Assembly (NCBI GenBank): GCA_019634245.1
Contig: JAHQVR010000328.1
Location: forward strand, 1 to 11,565
Source: Gammaproteobacteria bacterium
Lineage (GTDB): Bacteria; Pseudomonadota; Gammaproteobacteria; Granulosicoccales; Granulosicoccaceae
DNA length: 11,565 nucleotides
Direction of reading: 5' to 3'
The notes below the pieces were generated by a model. That model was not told the DNA's origin. It saw only the letters and a list, made by a program, of their open reading frames with translations, and searched no databases. Below are positions 1-8,009 of this stretch, piece after piece (position 1 is the stretch's first letter; the number at the start of each line of letters is the position of its first letter). The position numbers and the translations under genes are program-made.

Positions 1-1
1 A

Positions 2-970
2 GTGGCCGGTTGGCTAACAGATAAGCTCGGTGCTGTTCGAATTACCCGTATCGTCGGTTTCGCGTACCTAGCCTCAATGATTCTACTTGCGGCATCAATA
101 GAGTTCAGCGGCATACCGTGGGTAGTGGTCGCCATCGTCCTATTTGGAGGTACTCACGGTGCCATGGATGTCTCGATGAATGGGTGGGCGGCGGAAGTTG
201 AGCGTGAGCTTGAGAAGCCGATCATGTCGGTGTTCCATGCCATGTGGAGTGTTGGTGCAGCGCTTGGAGCGTTGACGGGTGTGATGGCGTTGAGTATAGG
301 TGCTGCAGTATTCAATCACTTTTGTTTTGTTGCTGTTATTTGTACTGTTTTTTTCTGGCTTATCCGAGATGCCGAGAATATCGTTGCCTCTGATCCCTCC
401 AGTGCTGACCGCCCATTGCTAACTCTGCCGCGTGGTGCCTTGCTGTTAATCGGTTTTATTGCTTTTGGCGCCGCTTTGGGCGAAGGGGCGATGGTGGACT
501 GGAGTGCCATCTATTTGGTTACAGTTGCCGATGCCAGTGAGCCCACCGCCGCGTATGGCTATACCGTATTTAGCATTGCGATGGTTGTCTTTCGCTTATC
601 GGGCGGCTGGATTGTCTCCAGAGCAGGGTCGGTTAATACCGTGCGAGTGAGTGGGGTAATGGCTTTTGTTGGAATTTCTCTTTGCATTTTTTCCCCCACG
701 GTACCGGCGATTTTGCTCGGGTTTTTATTCATGGGCGCGGGTTACGCGATTGTTATTCCTTTAGTTTTCACTCGGGCGGCGAATGATGCTGAAACACCGC
801 CAGGGGTTGCGTTGGCCGGCGTTGCTACTTTGAGCTATGGGGGCATGCTATTGGGTCCACCTGTCATTGGCTTTTTAGCGGAGTGGTTTGGGTTGCAGCG
901 GGCGTATTTATTATTGGCAATATTGGCAGTGTTGTCGGTTGTTTTAGCGCCTAAACTCACTCAAAAATAG
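2..970 (+). CDS. MFS transporter, YbjJ-like (5' end missing)
   Basis: This is the C-terminal 322 or so residues of a major facilitator superfamily transporter in the inner membrane; its substrate cannot be told. The reading frame is open from the first base, so the gene starts left of the window and the GTG at base 2 is probably an internal Val codon. The visible part opens with AGWLTDKLGAVR, which fits the MFS motif A loop between membrane helices 2 and 3, so about 60-80 residues should be missing compared with the usual length near 400. The stretch NGWAAEVER followed by PIMSVFHAMWSVGAALGA resembles the YbjJ-type branch. Many hydrophobic segments separated by short loops follow to the end. 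It converges on the VOC gene with a 40-base gap in which I see no clear terminator. Confidence 0.85.
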   Translation: MAGWLTDKLGAVRITRIVGFAYLASMILLAASIEFSGIPWVVVAIVLFGGTHGAMDVSMNGWAAEVERELEKPIMSVFHAMWSVGAALGALTGVMALSIGAAVFNHFCFVAVICTVFFWLIRDAENIVASDPSSADRPLLTLPRGALLLIGFIAFGAALGEGAMVDWSAIYLVTVADASEPTAAYGYTVFSIAMVVFRLSGGWIVSRAGSVNTVRVSGVMAFVGISLCIFSPTVPAILLGFLFMGAGYAIVIPLVFTRAANDAETPPGVALAGVATLSYGGMLLGPPVIGFLAEWFGLQRAYLLLAILAVLSVVLAPKLTQK

Positions 971-1010
971 TAGCCCTATCTCTGACGGGTTTGCCGATCA
1001 AGCGTTGTGT

Positions 1011-1394
1011 TCAGCTATCAACGGGCGCGTTGGGCGAGCTTACATCAATCACTGTTCCATCTGGATCTTTTAGCAGCATTCGTCGCTGTCCATAGAATAA
1101 GTCCGTTGGAGCTTGTAGAACTTCTGTGCTCAAGGATTTAGCTCGTTTATAGACTTCGTCACAATCATCCACCACAAAAGTGACGATTATGCCAGCAGGA
1201 GCGTTGGCGATAGAGGCGGGTACGATTGCGTGCGCTCTTTGCAGCACGCCCAGCTCGAGGCCTGGAACTTCTGGGTGAGTAAGTATGACGAACCAATCGG
1301 AGTCGAAATGGCGTGTCATACCCAATAAATTCTGATAAAACAGGGCAGTGTTATCTACGTCTTCACTCAACACATTGGTAAAGCATCGTTGCAT
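1011..1394 (-). CDS. VOC-fold (glyoxalase/bleomycin resistance/dioxygenase-like) protein
   Basis: A 127-residue protein of the vicinal oxygen chelate superfamily. It has two beta-alpha-beta-beta-beta modules: residues 1 to about 55 (ending in LELGVL) and about 67 to 120 (starting IIVTFVVDD). The ending GQRRMLLKDPDGTVIDVSSP is typical of this superfamily's second module. Members include glyoxalase I, dioxygenases and antibiotic-binding proteins, and the reaction of this one cannot be assigned. The ATG is preceded by AGGA about 10 bases upstream. It starts 15 bases after the pyrD stop on the same strand, so the two are probably cotranscribed, but no functional link to pyrimidine synthesis is apparent. 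Confidence 0.85.
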   Translation of the reverse strand: MQRCFTNVLSEDVDNTALFYQNLLGMTRHFDSDWFVILTHPEVPGLELGVLQRAHAIVPASIANAPAGIIVTFVVDDCDEVYKRAKSLSTEVLQAPTDLFYGQRRMLLKDPDGTVIDVSSPNAPVDS

Positions 1395-1409
1395 GAGTTT
1401 GAATCCTGT

Positions 1410-2468
1410 TTAAAAAGCTGATCCTGGTTCTTGTGTTCTGGCCTCAATTTGTTTAACGCAATCACACACCAATGCGGGACCGTGATAGATAAGACCGCTG
1501 TAGAGCTGAATCAAGTGAGCGCCTTGTTCGATTTTGCTTAAGGCTTGGTCGCCCGTACCAATACCACCCACTCCGATGATGGTTTGTTCGGCACACGCAA
1601 GTCGCACGACCTCCTTGAGTTTTTGATTGGATAGACTGTGTAATGGGCTTCCACTGAGACCTCCTGCTTCGTTGGCAAATCGACTGGAGGCGACCACATC
1701 GCGCTCTGAAGTCGTGTTGCCCATGATGATGGCTTCAATACCATGTTGTTTAGTAGCAAGACAGAAATCTGAAATCTCTTGAGTGGACATATCAGGTGCA
1801 GCCTTAACCGCTAAAGGTACGCTTTTTTTATGTTCAGTCGCCAACTTTGACTGGAGGTTTTTAAGTGACTCCAGAAGTTGATTGAGTTTATCTCCGAACT
1901 GTAAATCTCTTAGTCCTTGGGTGTTTGGCGATGATATGTTGATCGTTATATAGTCTGCATGTGGGTATACTTTTTCAAGACAGTGTTTGTAATCATCGAT
2001 GGCGCTCTCCAATGGAGTTGCCTTGTTCTTGCCGATGTTGATGCCGAGTACACCCCTGAATTTACGCTTGGCGACCTGCTTTACTAAGTGGTCAACGCCC
2101 TTATTGTTAAAACCCATTCGATTTATTAAGGCTTCATGCTCTGTTAATCGAAATAGGCGAGGTTTATCGTTACCCGGCTGCGGCAAGGGTGTTACCGTGC
2201 CAACCTCAATAAAACCAAAGCCAAACGCACCCAGTGCATCAATATAATCCCCGTTTTTATCTAAACCCGCAGCAAGGCCCACTCGGTTTCGGAATTTCAG
2301 CCCCATTCTTCGATAACTGGTGCACTCTGTTTTATATCGAGAGCTGACAAAACGCTTAATAGGGGTTGTATCCAGACACCTGAGCGTCAAATCGTGAGCG
2401 CGTTCCGGATCCATCTTGAACAAAATTGCTCGACCGAGGGTAAAAAGCGGATCAGCTGGAGATTTCAT
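1410..2468 (-). CDS. pyrD: Dihydroorotate dehydrogenase (quinone), class 2
   Basis: PyrD oxidises dihydroorotate to orotate in de novo pyrimidine synthesis, passing electrons through FMN to membrane quinone. At 352 residues it is slightly longer than E. coli PyrD (336). Residues 1-35 form the N-terminal helical region that marks class 2 enzymes and docks them to the inner membrane. The alpha/beta barrel follows, with AAGLDKNGD (67-74), NRMGFNNKG (116-124) and NISSPNTQGLR (177-187); by comparison with E. coli Ser175, Ser180 is the catalytic base. The FMN phosphate site is seen in GLSGSPL (270-276), GVGGIGTG (299-306) and QLYSGLIYHGP (321-331). VKAAPDM replaces the more usual KIAPD pattern. It is divergent from holA across 70 bases and probably heads a two-gene unit with the VOC gene. 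Confidence 0.97.
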   Translation of the reverse strand: MKSPADPLFTLGRAILFKMDPERAHDLTLRCLDTTPIKRFVSSRYKTECTSYRRMGLKFRNRVGLAAGLDKNGDYIDALGAFGFGFIEVGTVTPLPQPGNDKPRLFRLTEHEALINRMGFNNKGVDHLVKQVAKRKFRGVLGINIGKNKATPLESAIDDYKHCLEKVYPHADYITINISSPNTQGLRDLQFGDKLNQLLESLKNLQSKLATEHKKSVPLAVKAAPDMSTQEISDFCLATKQHGIEAIIMGNTTSERDVVASSRFANEAGGLSGSPLHSLSNQKLKEVVRLACAEQTIIGVGGIGTGDQALSKIEQGAHLIQLYSGLIYHGPALVCDCVKQIEARTQEPGSAF

Positions 2469-2538
2469 TACGTGCAGTGATGGGTTACTGGCAAGTCGAG
2501 TTTGTTACTATCTCATAGATGAACCGTGATCGACACCG

Positions 2539-3582
2539 ATGAAGCTCTATCCCGACAAACTGTCCGCCCATTTGGCTAAGCAAACTGCGCCAGTGTACCT
2601 TTTGCACGGTGATGAACCCCTGCAGTTAATGGAGTTGGCCGATCAGCTACGTGCCCATGCAAGCCAGTTGGAATTTGAGGAGCGGCAGGTATTCTTGGCA
2701 ACGGAGGATACTGATTGGCAATCCTTTCGAGAATCGGTTGACAGTCGTTCGCTGTTCGCCGAAAAAAGGCTTATAGAACTTAGGTTGCCTACTGGCAAGC
2801 CGGGCCGAGCTGGGGGTGACATGTTGCGAGAATATTGCTCTAACCCGCCCGAGGATGTGCTGCTATTGATCAGCAGTGCAAAACTTGATCGCGGTGGGAG
2901 TAGCAGTGCCTGGTTTAAGGCGGTGGATAAGGCTGGTGTCACCATAGCGGTTTATCCCATTGCACCCGCTCAGCTAATCAATTGGCTCTCGGGTCGTTGT
3001 GCCAAGCTTAATTTAAAACTCGATGCGGCGGCGCTGCAATTATTGGCAGAACGGGTCGAAGGAAATTTATTGGCCGCGTCGCAAGAGATTCAGCGCTTAG
3101 CGCTACTCTATCCTGCAGGTGATATTGGACCGGATGAGGTTCTGGCGGCGGTCACCGACAGTGCACGTTATTCTATAAGTGATCTATCTGATGCGGTGCT
3201 GCGTGGATCTGCCCGTCGGGCTTTAAAAATACTGCAAGGCCTACAAAGTGAAGCCACAGCGCCAGTCTTGGTTCTGTGGTCGTTAGCTTCTGAAATCCGC
3301 AGTGGTACACGGGTATCTGAGGCCACCGCAAAAGGGCAATCACTAGAATCGGCGCTGAAAGCCGCTGGTGTATGGCAGAGTCGAGCCGCGCCACTTAAGC
3401 AAGCACTTGGTAGGCACGGCCCTAATAGTTGGCTTGATATGTTGAGGCAAACGAGCTTCATCGATCGACAAATAAAGGGTCAAGAGCAGGGTAATGTATG
3501 GGATTCGTTTGCCCGTTTGTGCGTAGAACTTGCAAATCGACCGGCAGTAAAGAAAGAGAATCGGTATGACATCATCCATTAA
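2539..3582 (+). CDS. holA: DNA polymerase III subunit delta
   Basis: HolA is the delta subunit of the clamp loader, the subunit that opens the beta sliding clamp. The 347 residues match the family length (343 in E. coli). The N-terminal AAA+-like domain begins with [18 protein letters not shown] (residues 18-35), the usual delta signature. AKLDR (about 114) and ITVAVYPI-like strands (about 134-142) follow, then the helical lid and collar domain with [22 protein letters not shown] (about 169-190). The ATG has only a weak ribosome binding site. In most gammaproteobacteria holA follows leuS and lptE; here it instead starts a unit divergent from pyrD and overlaps asnS. A possible promoter, TTACTG (2485-2490) and TACTAT (2506-2511), has a short 15-base spacer and is weak evidence. 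Confidence 0.95.
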   Translation: MKLYPDKLSAHLAKQTAPVYLLHGDEPLQLMELADQLRAHASQLEFEERQVFLATEDTDWQSFRESVDSRSLFAEKRLIELRLPTGKPGRAGGDMLREYCSNPPEDVLLLISSAKLDRGGSSSAWFKAVDKAGVTIAVYPIAPAQLINWLSGRCAKLNLKLDAAALQLLAERVEGNLLAASQEIQRLALLYPAGDIGPDEVLAAVTDSARYSISDLSDAVLRGSARRALKILQGLQSEATAPVLVLWSLASEIRSGTRVSEATAKGQSLESALKAAGVWQSRAAPLKQALGRHGPNSWLDMLRQTSFIDRQIKGQEQGNVWDSFARLCVELANRPAVKKENRYDIIH

Positions 3583-4957
3583 ATCGTTGATTGCAGACAG
3601 TCAGATCGGCGGCCAAGTATCTATCGCTGGCTGGGTACGCAGCCGTCGTGATTCAAAGGCAGGGCTTTCCTTTGTAGCGGTAAACGATGGCTCCTGTTTC
3701 GCAAATCTGCAAGTCGTGGCTGAGAATACGTTAACCAACTATGAATCTGAAGTAAAAAAGTTGAGTGTTGGCTGTGCGGTCAAAGTAGCAGGTAAGTTGG
3801 TCGAATCAGAAGGAAAGGGACAAAGCGTTGAAATTCTTGCCAGTAGTCTAGAAGTGGTTGGCTGGGTAGAGGATGCGGAAACTTATCCAATCGCAAAAAA
3901 ACGGCACACGTTTGAGTATTTACGTGAAGTTGCGCACCTGAGGCCACGTACGAATGCGTTTGGTGCAATCAGTCGTGTGAGAACCACACTTGCCAATGCG
4001 ATTCATGGGTATTTTTATGAGCGCGAATTTCATTGGGTAAATACACCCATCATCACAACAAGTGATTGCGAAGGCGCCGGCGAGCTATTCAGAGTGACTA
4101 CTTTGGATAAAGAGAAACCGAGCCGAGACAACAAAGGTGCCGTGGATTTTGATAAAGACTTTTTTGCCCGCGAAGCCTTTTTGACCGTGTCTGGACAACT
4201 CAATGTAGAGTCGTATGCGATGGCGTTTTCAAAGGTTTATACCTTTGGTCCTACCTTTCGTGCGGAAAACTCCAACACCAGCCGGCATTTGGCAGAATTT
4301 TGGATGGTAGAGCCGGAAATAGCGTTTGCCGATTTAAACGATAATGCCGATTTGGCTGAGGATTTTTTGCAGTACCTGTGTCGTCAGGTCCTCAACGAAT
4401 GTGCGGAAGACATGGCTTTTTTCGATCAACGTATCGACAAGAATGCTTCTGCTCGATTACAGCAGGTCGTGGATGCCCAATTCGAACGCATGGAATATTC
4501 CACAGCCATTGACTTACTTATAAAGTCCAACAAGAAATTTGAATTCCCGGTTAGTTGGGGCTTGGACTTACAAAGTGAGCATGAACGTTATTTAGCAGAA
4601 GAACATGTGGGCCGGCCAATTGTGCTAATGAACTACCCCAAAGATATAAAGGCATTTTACATGCGCTTAAACGACGACGATAAAACCGTAGCGGCGATGG
4701 ATGTATTAGTGCCGGGTATGGGTGAGATTATCGGTGGTAGCGCTCGTGAGGAACGTCTGGATATTTTGGACCAGCGTTTGGCTGCTCAAAATCTTACTGA
4801 GGAGCTTTACTGGTATCGAGATTTAAGACGCTATGGAACTGCACCTCATGCAGGTTTTGGGCTGGGTTTTGAGCGTGTGCTCAATTACATCACAGGCATG
4901 GAAAACATCCGAGATGCCATACCGTTCCCGAGAGTGCCGCGAAGCGCTCCCTTTTGA
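3566..4957 (+). CDS. asnS: Asparaginyl-tRNA synthetase
   Basis: AsnS charges tRNA-Asn with asparagine in the cytoplasm, a class IIb aminoacyl-tRNA synthetase. Its 463 residues match the family (466 in E. coli). An OB-fold anticodon-binding domain covers about residues 15-100 ([19 protein letters not shown] near 19-37). The catalytic core has motif 2 [21 protein letters not shown] starting near 231, and motif 3 near 430 ([13 protein letters not shown]), ending in the characteristic [12 protein letters not shown]. The AEN rather than an aspartyl signature, and this C-terminus, favour AsnS over AspS. The ATG is preceded by an AAGAGAA purine stretch and lies inside the end of holA, overlapping it by 17 bases in another frame, so translation of the two is likely coupled. 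Presence of AsnS suggests direct charging rather than only the amidotransferase route. Confidence 0.98.
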   Translation: MTSSIKSLIADSQIGGQVSIAGWVRSRRDSKAGLSFVAVNDGSCFANLQVVAENTLTNYESEVKKLSVGCAVKVAGKLVESEGKGQSVEILASSLEVVGWVEDAETYPIAKKRHTFEYLREVAHLRPRTNAFGAISRVRTTLANAIHGYFYEREFHWVNTPIITTSDCEGAGELFRVTTLDKEKPSRDNKGAVDFDKDFFAREAFLTVSGQLNVESYAMAFSKVYTFGPTFRAENSNTSRHLAEFWMVEPEIAFADLNDNADLAEDFLQYLCRQVLNECAEDMAFFDQRIDKNASARLQQVVDAQFERMEYSTAIDLLIKSNKKFEFPVSWGLDLQSEHERYLAEEHVGRPIVLMNYPKDIKAFYMRLNDDDKTVAAMDVLVPGMGEIIGGSAREERLDILDQRLAAQNLTEELYWYRDLRRYGTAPHAGFGLGFERVLNYITGMENIRDAIPFPRVPRSAPF

Positions 4958-4983
4958 CTTAGGCAACCACCTCGTTTTGTCGG

Positions 4984-5031
4984 GCCCGGCTCCTTGGGAG
5001 AGGGGCTTCGGGCTAAATATCTGATTTTTTT
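4984..5031 (+). terminator. Possible intrinsic terminator after asnS
   Basis: The arm GCCCGGCTCC (4984-4993) pairs with GGGGC and CGGGC (5002-5013) across a two-base bulge, with an 8-base loop. A run of seven T begins at 5025. The hairpin is strong, but 11 bases separate it from the T-run, which is longer than usual, so this may be an imperfect terminator or a stabilising 3' hairpin. Confidence 0.35.
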
Positions 5032-5140
5032 GTGAAACTGAACCAATCCAACCACTCACAGTTCACGAAAGTACCTTAGATACGTTTTCGAGTCTGTTTG
5101 CTTGTAACAGATCCACCTGCCACCAGTATCAGTGGTAGCT

Positions 5141-5692
5141 ATGAGCGAAAAACAGCCCCTCCTGAAGGACTCGGACATTCAGGCGGATAATCCACAGCAT
5201 TTTGAATCACTGGTGAAACGCCATCAGAGTTCGGTGTTCGCCTTTCTGGGCCGGATGGGGTTTAGCCAATCACAGGCCGAGGACATTGCGCAGGAGGCCT
5301 TTCTAAAAGCTTGGCGAGCCTTAAAAAGCTATTCGGCAGACCGTGCGGCGTTTTCTACCTGGTTGTTCACTATTGTTCGAAACACAGCGTTGTCGGAAAT
5401 TGCGAAAAATCGTCGTCGACCATTGCGCTATGACACCGACACAGTGGAACAGGTCTGTGAAGAGACCGAATCGGCTGACGCGGTTGAGCAACATCAATTG
5501 CGAACTCGCCTGCAACACTCATTGAATGCATTGTCGGTGGATGATCGTGATGTTTTAGCACTCGCCTATAGCCAAGAATTGAATTCAACCGAGGCTGCCA
5601 GTGTGCTCGGATGTGCACCTGGTACCTATCGGACAAGATTGACGCGTGCGAAGCAGCGTTTACGAAAAATTTGGGAAGCTAATGATGAATGA
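5141..5692 (+). CDS. RNA polymerase sigma factor, ECF type (sigma-70 family)
   Basis: A 183-residue ECF-like sigma factor that should direct core RNA polymerase to a specific set of promoters. Region 2 spans about residues 21-94, with the core-binding stretch AEDIAQEAFLKAWRAL (46-61) and promoter -10 recognition FSTWLFTIVRNTALSEIAKN (71-90). Region 4 spans about 121-176 with the helix-turn-helix NSTEAASVLGCAPGTYRTRLTRA (148-170). No extra C-terminal domain is seen. I chose ATG 5141, preceded by AGTGG, over the in-frame GTG at 5132, which would be inside that purine stretch. The gene begins a cluster with a small membrane protein and a signal peptidase. No clear ECF-type autoregulatory promoter was found in the 180 bases upstream, but that leader holds hairpins. 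The subgroup and stimulus cannot be named. Confidence 0.92.
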   Translation: MSEKQPLLKDSDIQADNPQHFESLVKRHQSSVFAFLGRMGFSQSQAEDIAQEAFLKAWRALKSYSADRAAFSTWLFTIVRNTALSEIAKNRRRPLRYDTDTVEQVCEETESADAVEQHQLRTRLQHSLNALSVDDRDVLALAYSQELNSTEAASVLGCAPGTYRTRLTRAKQRLRKIWEANDE

Positions 5693-6032
5693 TACTAATA
5701 AGCAATTAGAGCAGTTGCTGAAAGATCCAGGTGTATCGCCTCCAGAGGATTTTTGCCTGAAACTGATGTTCAGAGTAGGGCAGATCGAGCAAGACTCTTC
5801 ACCCCAGGTGGCGTTGAAACTGATTGTAGGAAAGGATTCAATCCAGAATGAATCGTCCGATCTGCTAAGCCAATATGGTGATTCAATTAAACAGATTGCG
5901 CTGCGCGATCCGATCTTTCTGAAAGCAGTGAACTTTGCGAGATGGCTGGCGGTGGCGGTGGGCGGTGTGTTTGGCATTCAACAAAGTCTTACTTTTCTGG
6001 TTGGGGCCTGGACAGCCAGTGCGGCCTTGTAG
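5685..6032 (+). CDS. Hypothetical 115-residue protein with one C-terminal membrane segment; candidate anti-sigma partner
   Basis: I do not recognise a family. The protein has a polar, acidic N-terminal part (about 1-80) and one hydrophobic segment (about 86-113, beginning FARWLAVAVGGVFG), then stops, so it is probably anchored by its C-terminus with the N-terminal part in the cytoplasm. The segment SPPEDFCLKLMFRV (18-31) resembles the short helix seen near the start of many small proteins encoded after ECF sigma genes. It overlaps the sigma gene by 8 bases; ATG 5685 is chosen over ATG 5682 because GGGAAG (5673-5678) lies six bases ahead of it. The overlap and membrane anchor suggest, without proof, that it holds the sigma factor inactive. 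It lacks the His-x3-Cys-x2-Cys zinc motif of ZAS anti-sigma factors, having a single Cys (24). Confidence 0.75.
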   Translation: MNDTNKQLEQLLKDPGVSPPEDFCLKLMFRVGQIEQDSSPQVALKLIVGKDSIQNESSDLLSQYGDSIKQIALRDPIFLKAVNFARWLAVAVGGVFGIQQSLTFLVGAWTASAAL

Positions 6033-6053
6033 CCGATGAGCGGGAGTGAACCT

Positions 6054-7028
6054 ATGAAATTAGCGGTAGCGGTGGCTGAACCAGACCTGTCAAGCAATCC
6101 AGTGGACGACCATAACAATCCACGAAAACCTTGGCTTGCGGCTTTGATGTCTCTGATGCTGCCCGGTTACGGTCAGCTCTACAACGGTCAATTCAATCGT
6201 GGCACTTGGTTTTTTCTGATCTTTGTCGCGTTCGCCTTGCCGATCGTTACTTTGGCTGCGTTGTATGTTCCGGCGGGTTGGATGATGGCGACCCTACTGC
6301 TCGGATGTGTAGGGGGCATTGGAGTTTGGTTGCTGTCGGTAGTGGACGCTTATCGCTGTGCCAAGGCTCGCCAGAGTTACCAATGTAAACCATGGCAGCG
6401 AGGTGGTATGTACGTGTCCGTCTATGTGCTGTGTTCGCTAATTGGTTTGCCCGCTGCGGTTGAGTATGTTCGTAGTAAGCAGGTGCAGAGTTTTAGAACA
6501 GCTTCGAACAGTATGCGACCGTCGCTACTAGAGGGGGATCTTTTCTTTGCCGACATGCGGTATAACTGCGCAAACTGTGCTCAGGAGGTTCAACGAGGTG
6601 ATGTAGCTGTCTTCATTTACCCGAACAATCGAAATAAAGTTTTTGTAAAACGCATTGTGGCGCTGCCCGGAGATGAGGTGATTTACCAGGGCCTTGACGC
6701 CGTTGCCGTGAATGGGCAGCCGTTAATTGATCCATTGCAATCTGAAAATTTGGAAAATAAGGCTGATGACGGTTTGGTTTTCGAAGAATCGCAAGATCTA
6801 GCCGAGCGTTCTATAGAGGCAAGCTCATTAGCACCAAACACGGTCATCGTTGTGCCACCAAGGGAAGTATTCGTTATGGGTGATAATTGGAGAGCTAGCG
6901 CAGACTCACGGACCGTTGGTACAGTACCTCTGAGTGATATACGTGGATTGGTCAGGCAAATTTGGTTTTCTAAAGACGACACAGGAATTCGGTGGGATAG
7001 AATTGGTCGGGATTTGCGCAATATGTAG
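6054..7028 (+). CDS. lepB: Signal peptidase I (family S26) with N-terminal multi-pass membrane domain
   Basis: Membrane serine protease that removes signal peptides from exported proteins on the outer face of the inner membrane. The first 140 residues carry about three or four membrane helices, starting with PWLAALMSLMLPGYGQLYNG (26-45), a PGxGQLYNG motif found at the front of a known branch of gammaproteobacterial signal peptidases. The catalytic part follows: SNSMRPSL with Ser153 as nucleophile, VKRIVALPGDEV with Lys199 as general base, and MGDNWRASADSR (275-286) as the conserved closing box. A CxxC pair (Cys172, Cys175) follows the active-site serine, as I recall for this branch. I chose ATG 6054 because GGGAGTG (6042-6048) precedes it; ATG 6036 has no such site. 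It lies 21 bases after the small membrane protein gene. Whether it is the cell's main LepB or a second copy is unknown, so the symbol is tentative. Confidence 0.9.
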   Translation: MKLAVAVAEPDLSSNPVDDHNNPRKPWLAALMSLMLPGYGQLYNGQFNRGTWFFLIFVAFALPIVTLAALYVPAGWMMATLLLGCVGGIGVWLLSVVDAYRCAKARQSYQCKPWQRGGMYVSVYVLCSLIGLPAAVEYVRSKQVQSFRTASNSMRPSLLEGDLFFADMRYNCANCAQEVQRGDVAVFIYPNNRNKVFVKRIVALPGDEVIYQGLDAVAVNGQPLIDPLQSENLENKADDGLVFEESQDLAERSIEASSLAPNTVIVVPPREVFVMGDNWRASADSRTVGTVPLSDIRGLVRQIWFSKDDTGIRWDRIGRDLRNM

Positions 7029-7059
7029 TTAGCTCTGTGTAAAGCACTTGCCTTTAAAC

Positions 7060-7071
7060 GTCTGTGCAGAC
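7060..7071. repeat. Short inverted repeat between signal peptidase and prepilin genes
   Basis: GTCTG-TG-CAGAC is a perfect 5-base inverted repeat with a two-base centre. It lies just upstream of the possible prepilin promoter, so it could be an operator half-site pair or a weak hairpin. No T-run follows, so it is not a terminator. Confidence 0.3.
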
Positions 7072-7076
7072 TATTC

Positions 7077-7105
7077 TTGCGGCTGCAATACACCATTTGT
7101 ATTTT
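7077..7105 (+). promoter_or_regulatory. Possible sigma-70 promoter for the prepilin-like gene
   Basis: TTGCGG (7077-7082) and TATTTT (7100-7105) are separated by 17 bases and lie about 60 bases before the start codon. The 136-base gap after the signal peptidase gene also fits separate transcription. Both hexamers deviate from consensus. Confidence 0.3.
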
Positions 7106-7164
7106 GCCCAGGTTGTCATGGTTATGTGTTTCGCGTTTGACATCAGATGCATGGAGGTAGAGTG

Positions 7165-7821
7165 ATGTCCAGGATGAAGTTACACCGAGGTTTCACCCTT
7201 GTTGAATTGGCCATTGTTTTGGTCATTGTGGGTCTTTTACTTGGAGGAATTTTCAAGGGGCAGTCCTTGATTGATAGCGCCCGAGTTCGTTCTATGGCAA
7301 CGGATGTGTCGGGCATTCGCACGGCATGGTATGGGTTTCAGGATAGGTATCGAGCTATTCCTGGAGATTTTCCCAGCGCACCTACCCAGATCGACAGTTC
7401 CGCTCAGCCGGGGAATGGGAACGGCAAGATAGATGCATCGGTTGAGCGAGCCGCCGTCTGGCAACAACTGTCTCTGGCAGGTTTTATTGACGGGCAATAC
7501 GACGGTTCACAGAATGACAGTGGCACGGCTACTGATGTTGCATGCAGATCCACCACATGTCCACAAAATCCCTTCAACGGTTTTTATAAAATCAGCTATA
7601 GCGCCCAAGCGGCTGATGTTGACTCTCCAGCCCATGAAATTTTCACCGGGGAACAGATTCCGGTGAGTATTATTTCGCAGTTGGACGCAAAGCTTGACGA
7701 TGGGTTGCCCAATAGCGGACGTTTTCGCGTTCATCGATCCTTTCAAAGTGCCTGCACGCGAAATGGCCAATGGGATGTGGCGAATGGGCACCGTAATTGT
7801 GCGGGTGTTCTTCGAGAGTAG
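7165..7821 (+). CDS. Prepilin-like protein with N-terminal cleavage/methylation signal (type IV pilin / type II secretion pseudopilin class)
   Basis: A 218-residue secreted pilin-like protein. The leader MSRMKLHRG is followed by FTLVELAIVLVIVGLLLGGIF: cleavage by a prepilin peptidase is expected after Gly9, with Phe10 methylated and Glu14 at the +5 position, and residues 10-30 as membrane and assembly helix. The globular part has RAIPGDFPSA (about 62-71), a GNGNGKID turn (about 83-90) that could bind a metal ion, VWQQLSLAGFIDG, and two Cys pairs (ACRSTTC; CTRNGQWDVANGHRNC) likely to be disulfides. These match a widespread class of orphan prepilin-like proteins of unknown role. ATG 7165 is chosen because GGAGGT (7153-7158) precedes it by six bases; ATG 7147 lies before that site. 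No assembly genes are nearby. A frame continuing past the stop to 7993 in another register looks like chance. Confidence 0.88.
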   Translation: MSRMKLHRGFTLVELAIVLVIVGLLLGGIFKGQSLIDSARVRSMATDVSGIRTAWYGFQDRYRAIPGDFPSAPTQIDSSAQPGNGNGKIDASVERAAVWQQLSLAGFIDGQYDGSQNDSGTATDVACRSTTCPQNPFNGFYKISYSAQAADVDSPAHEIFTGEQIPVSIISQLDAKLDDGLPNSGRFRVHRSFQSACTRNGQWDVANGHRNCAGVLRE

Positions 7822-7940
7822 TCGTCTTTCATTACTCAGAGCATTTGATACCGTCCTTAGTTTTGGTTGTGCGGTGGTTCGCCTGCCCACTGGGAAACCC
7901 GTGCGTTCAGCCGGTAAGCCTCTTCAACCTTTAAAATACT

Positions 7941-7989
7941 TCCAGTTTGACTGGAGTAACCGTTGGTCTAGATCGGCGGTAATTAGACC
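7941..7989. repeat. Two consecutive inverted repeats before the amphi-Trp gene
   Basis: TCCAGT-TTG-ACTGGA (7941-7955) is a perfect 6-base stem with a 3-base loop. GGTCTA (7965-7970) and TAGACC (7984-7989) form a second 6-base stem with a 13-base loop. They lie in the 188-base gap between the prepilin and amphi-Trp genes. Neither is followed by a T-run. A weak -35-like TTGACT (7947-7952) falls across the first, with a poor -10 at 7969-7974, so the repeats may be operators or a 5' leader structure. Confidence 0.35.
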
Positions 7990-8009
7990 TTGAAAATAAG
8001 GATTCATCC

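Noticed and set aside
5132..5140. GTG 5132 as the start of the sigma factor.
   Set aside because: It would use up the only purine-rich stretch before ATG 5141 and adds three residues (Met-Val-Ala) with no family support.
7694..7993. A 99-codon plus-strand frame overlapping the end of the prepilin gene and running into the gap after it, as a gene or frameshifted extension.
   Set aside because: The prepilin ends naturally with the Cys-rich tail typical of its class, so no frameshift is needed. The other frame has no ribosome binding site, no recognisable motif and no plausible protein composition.
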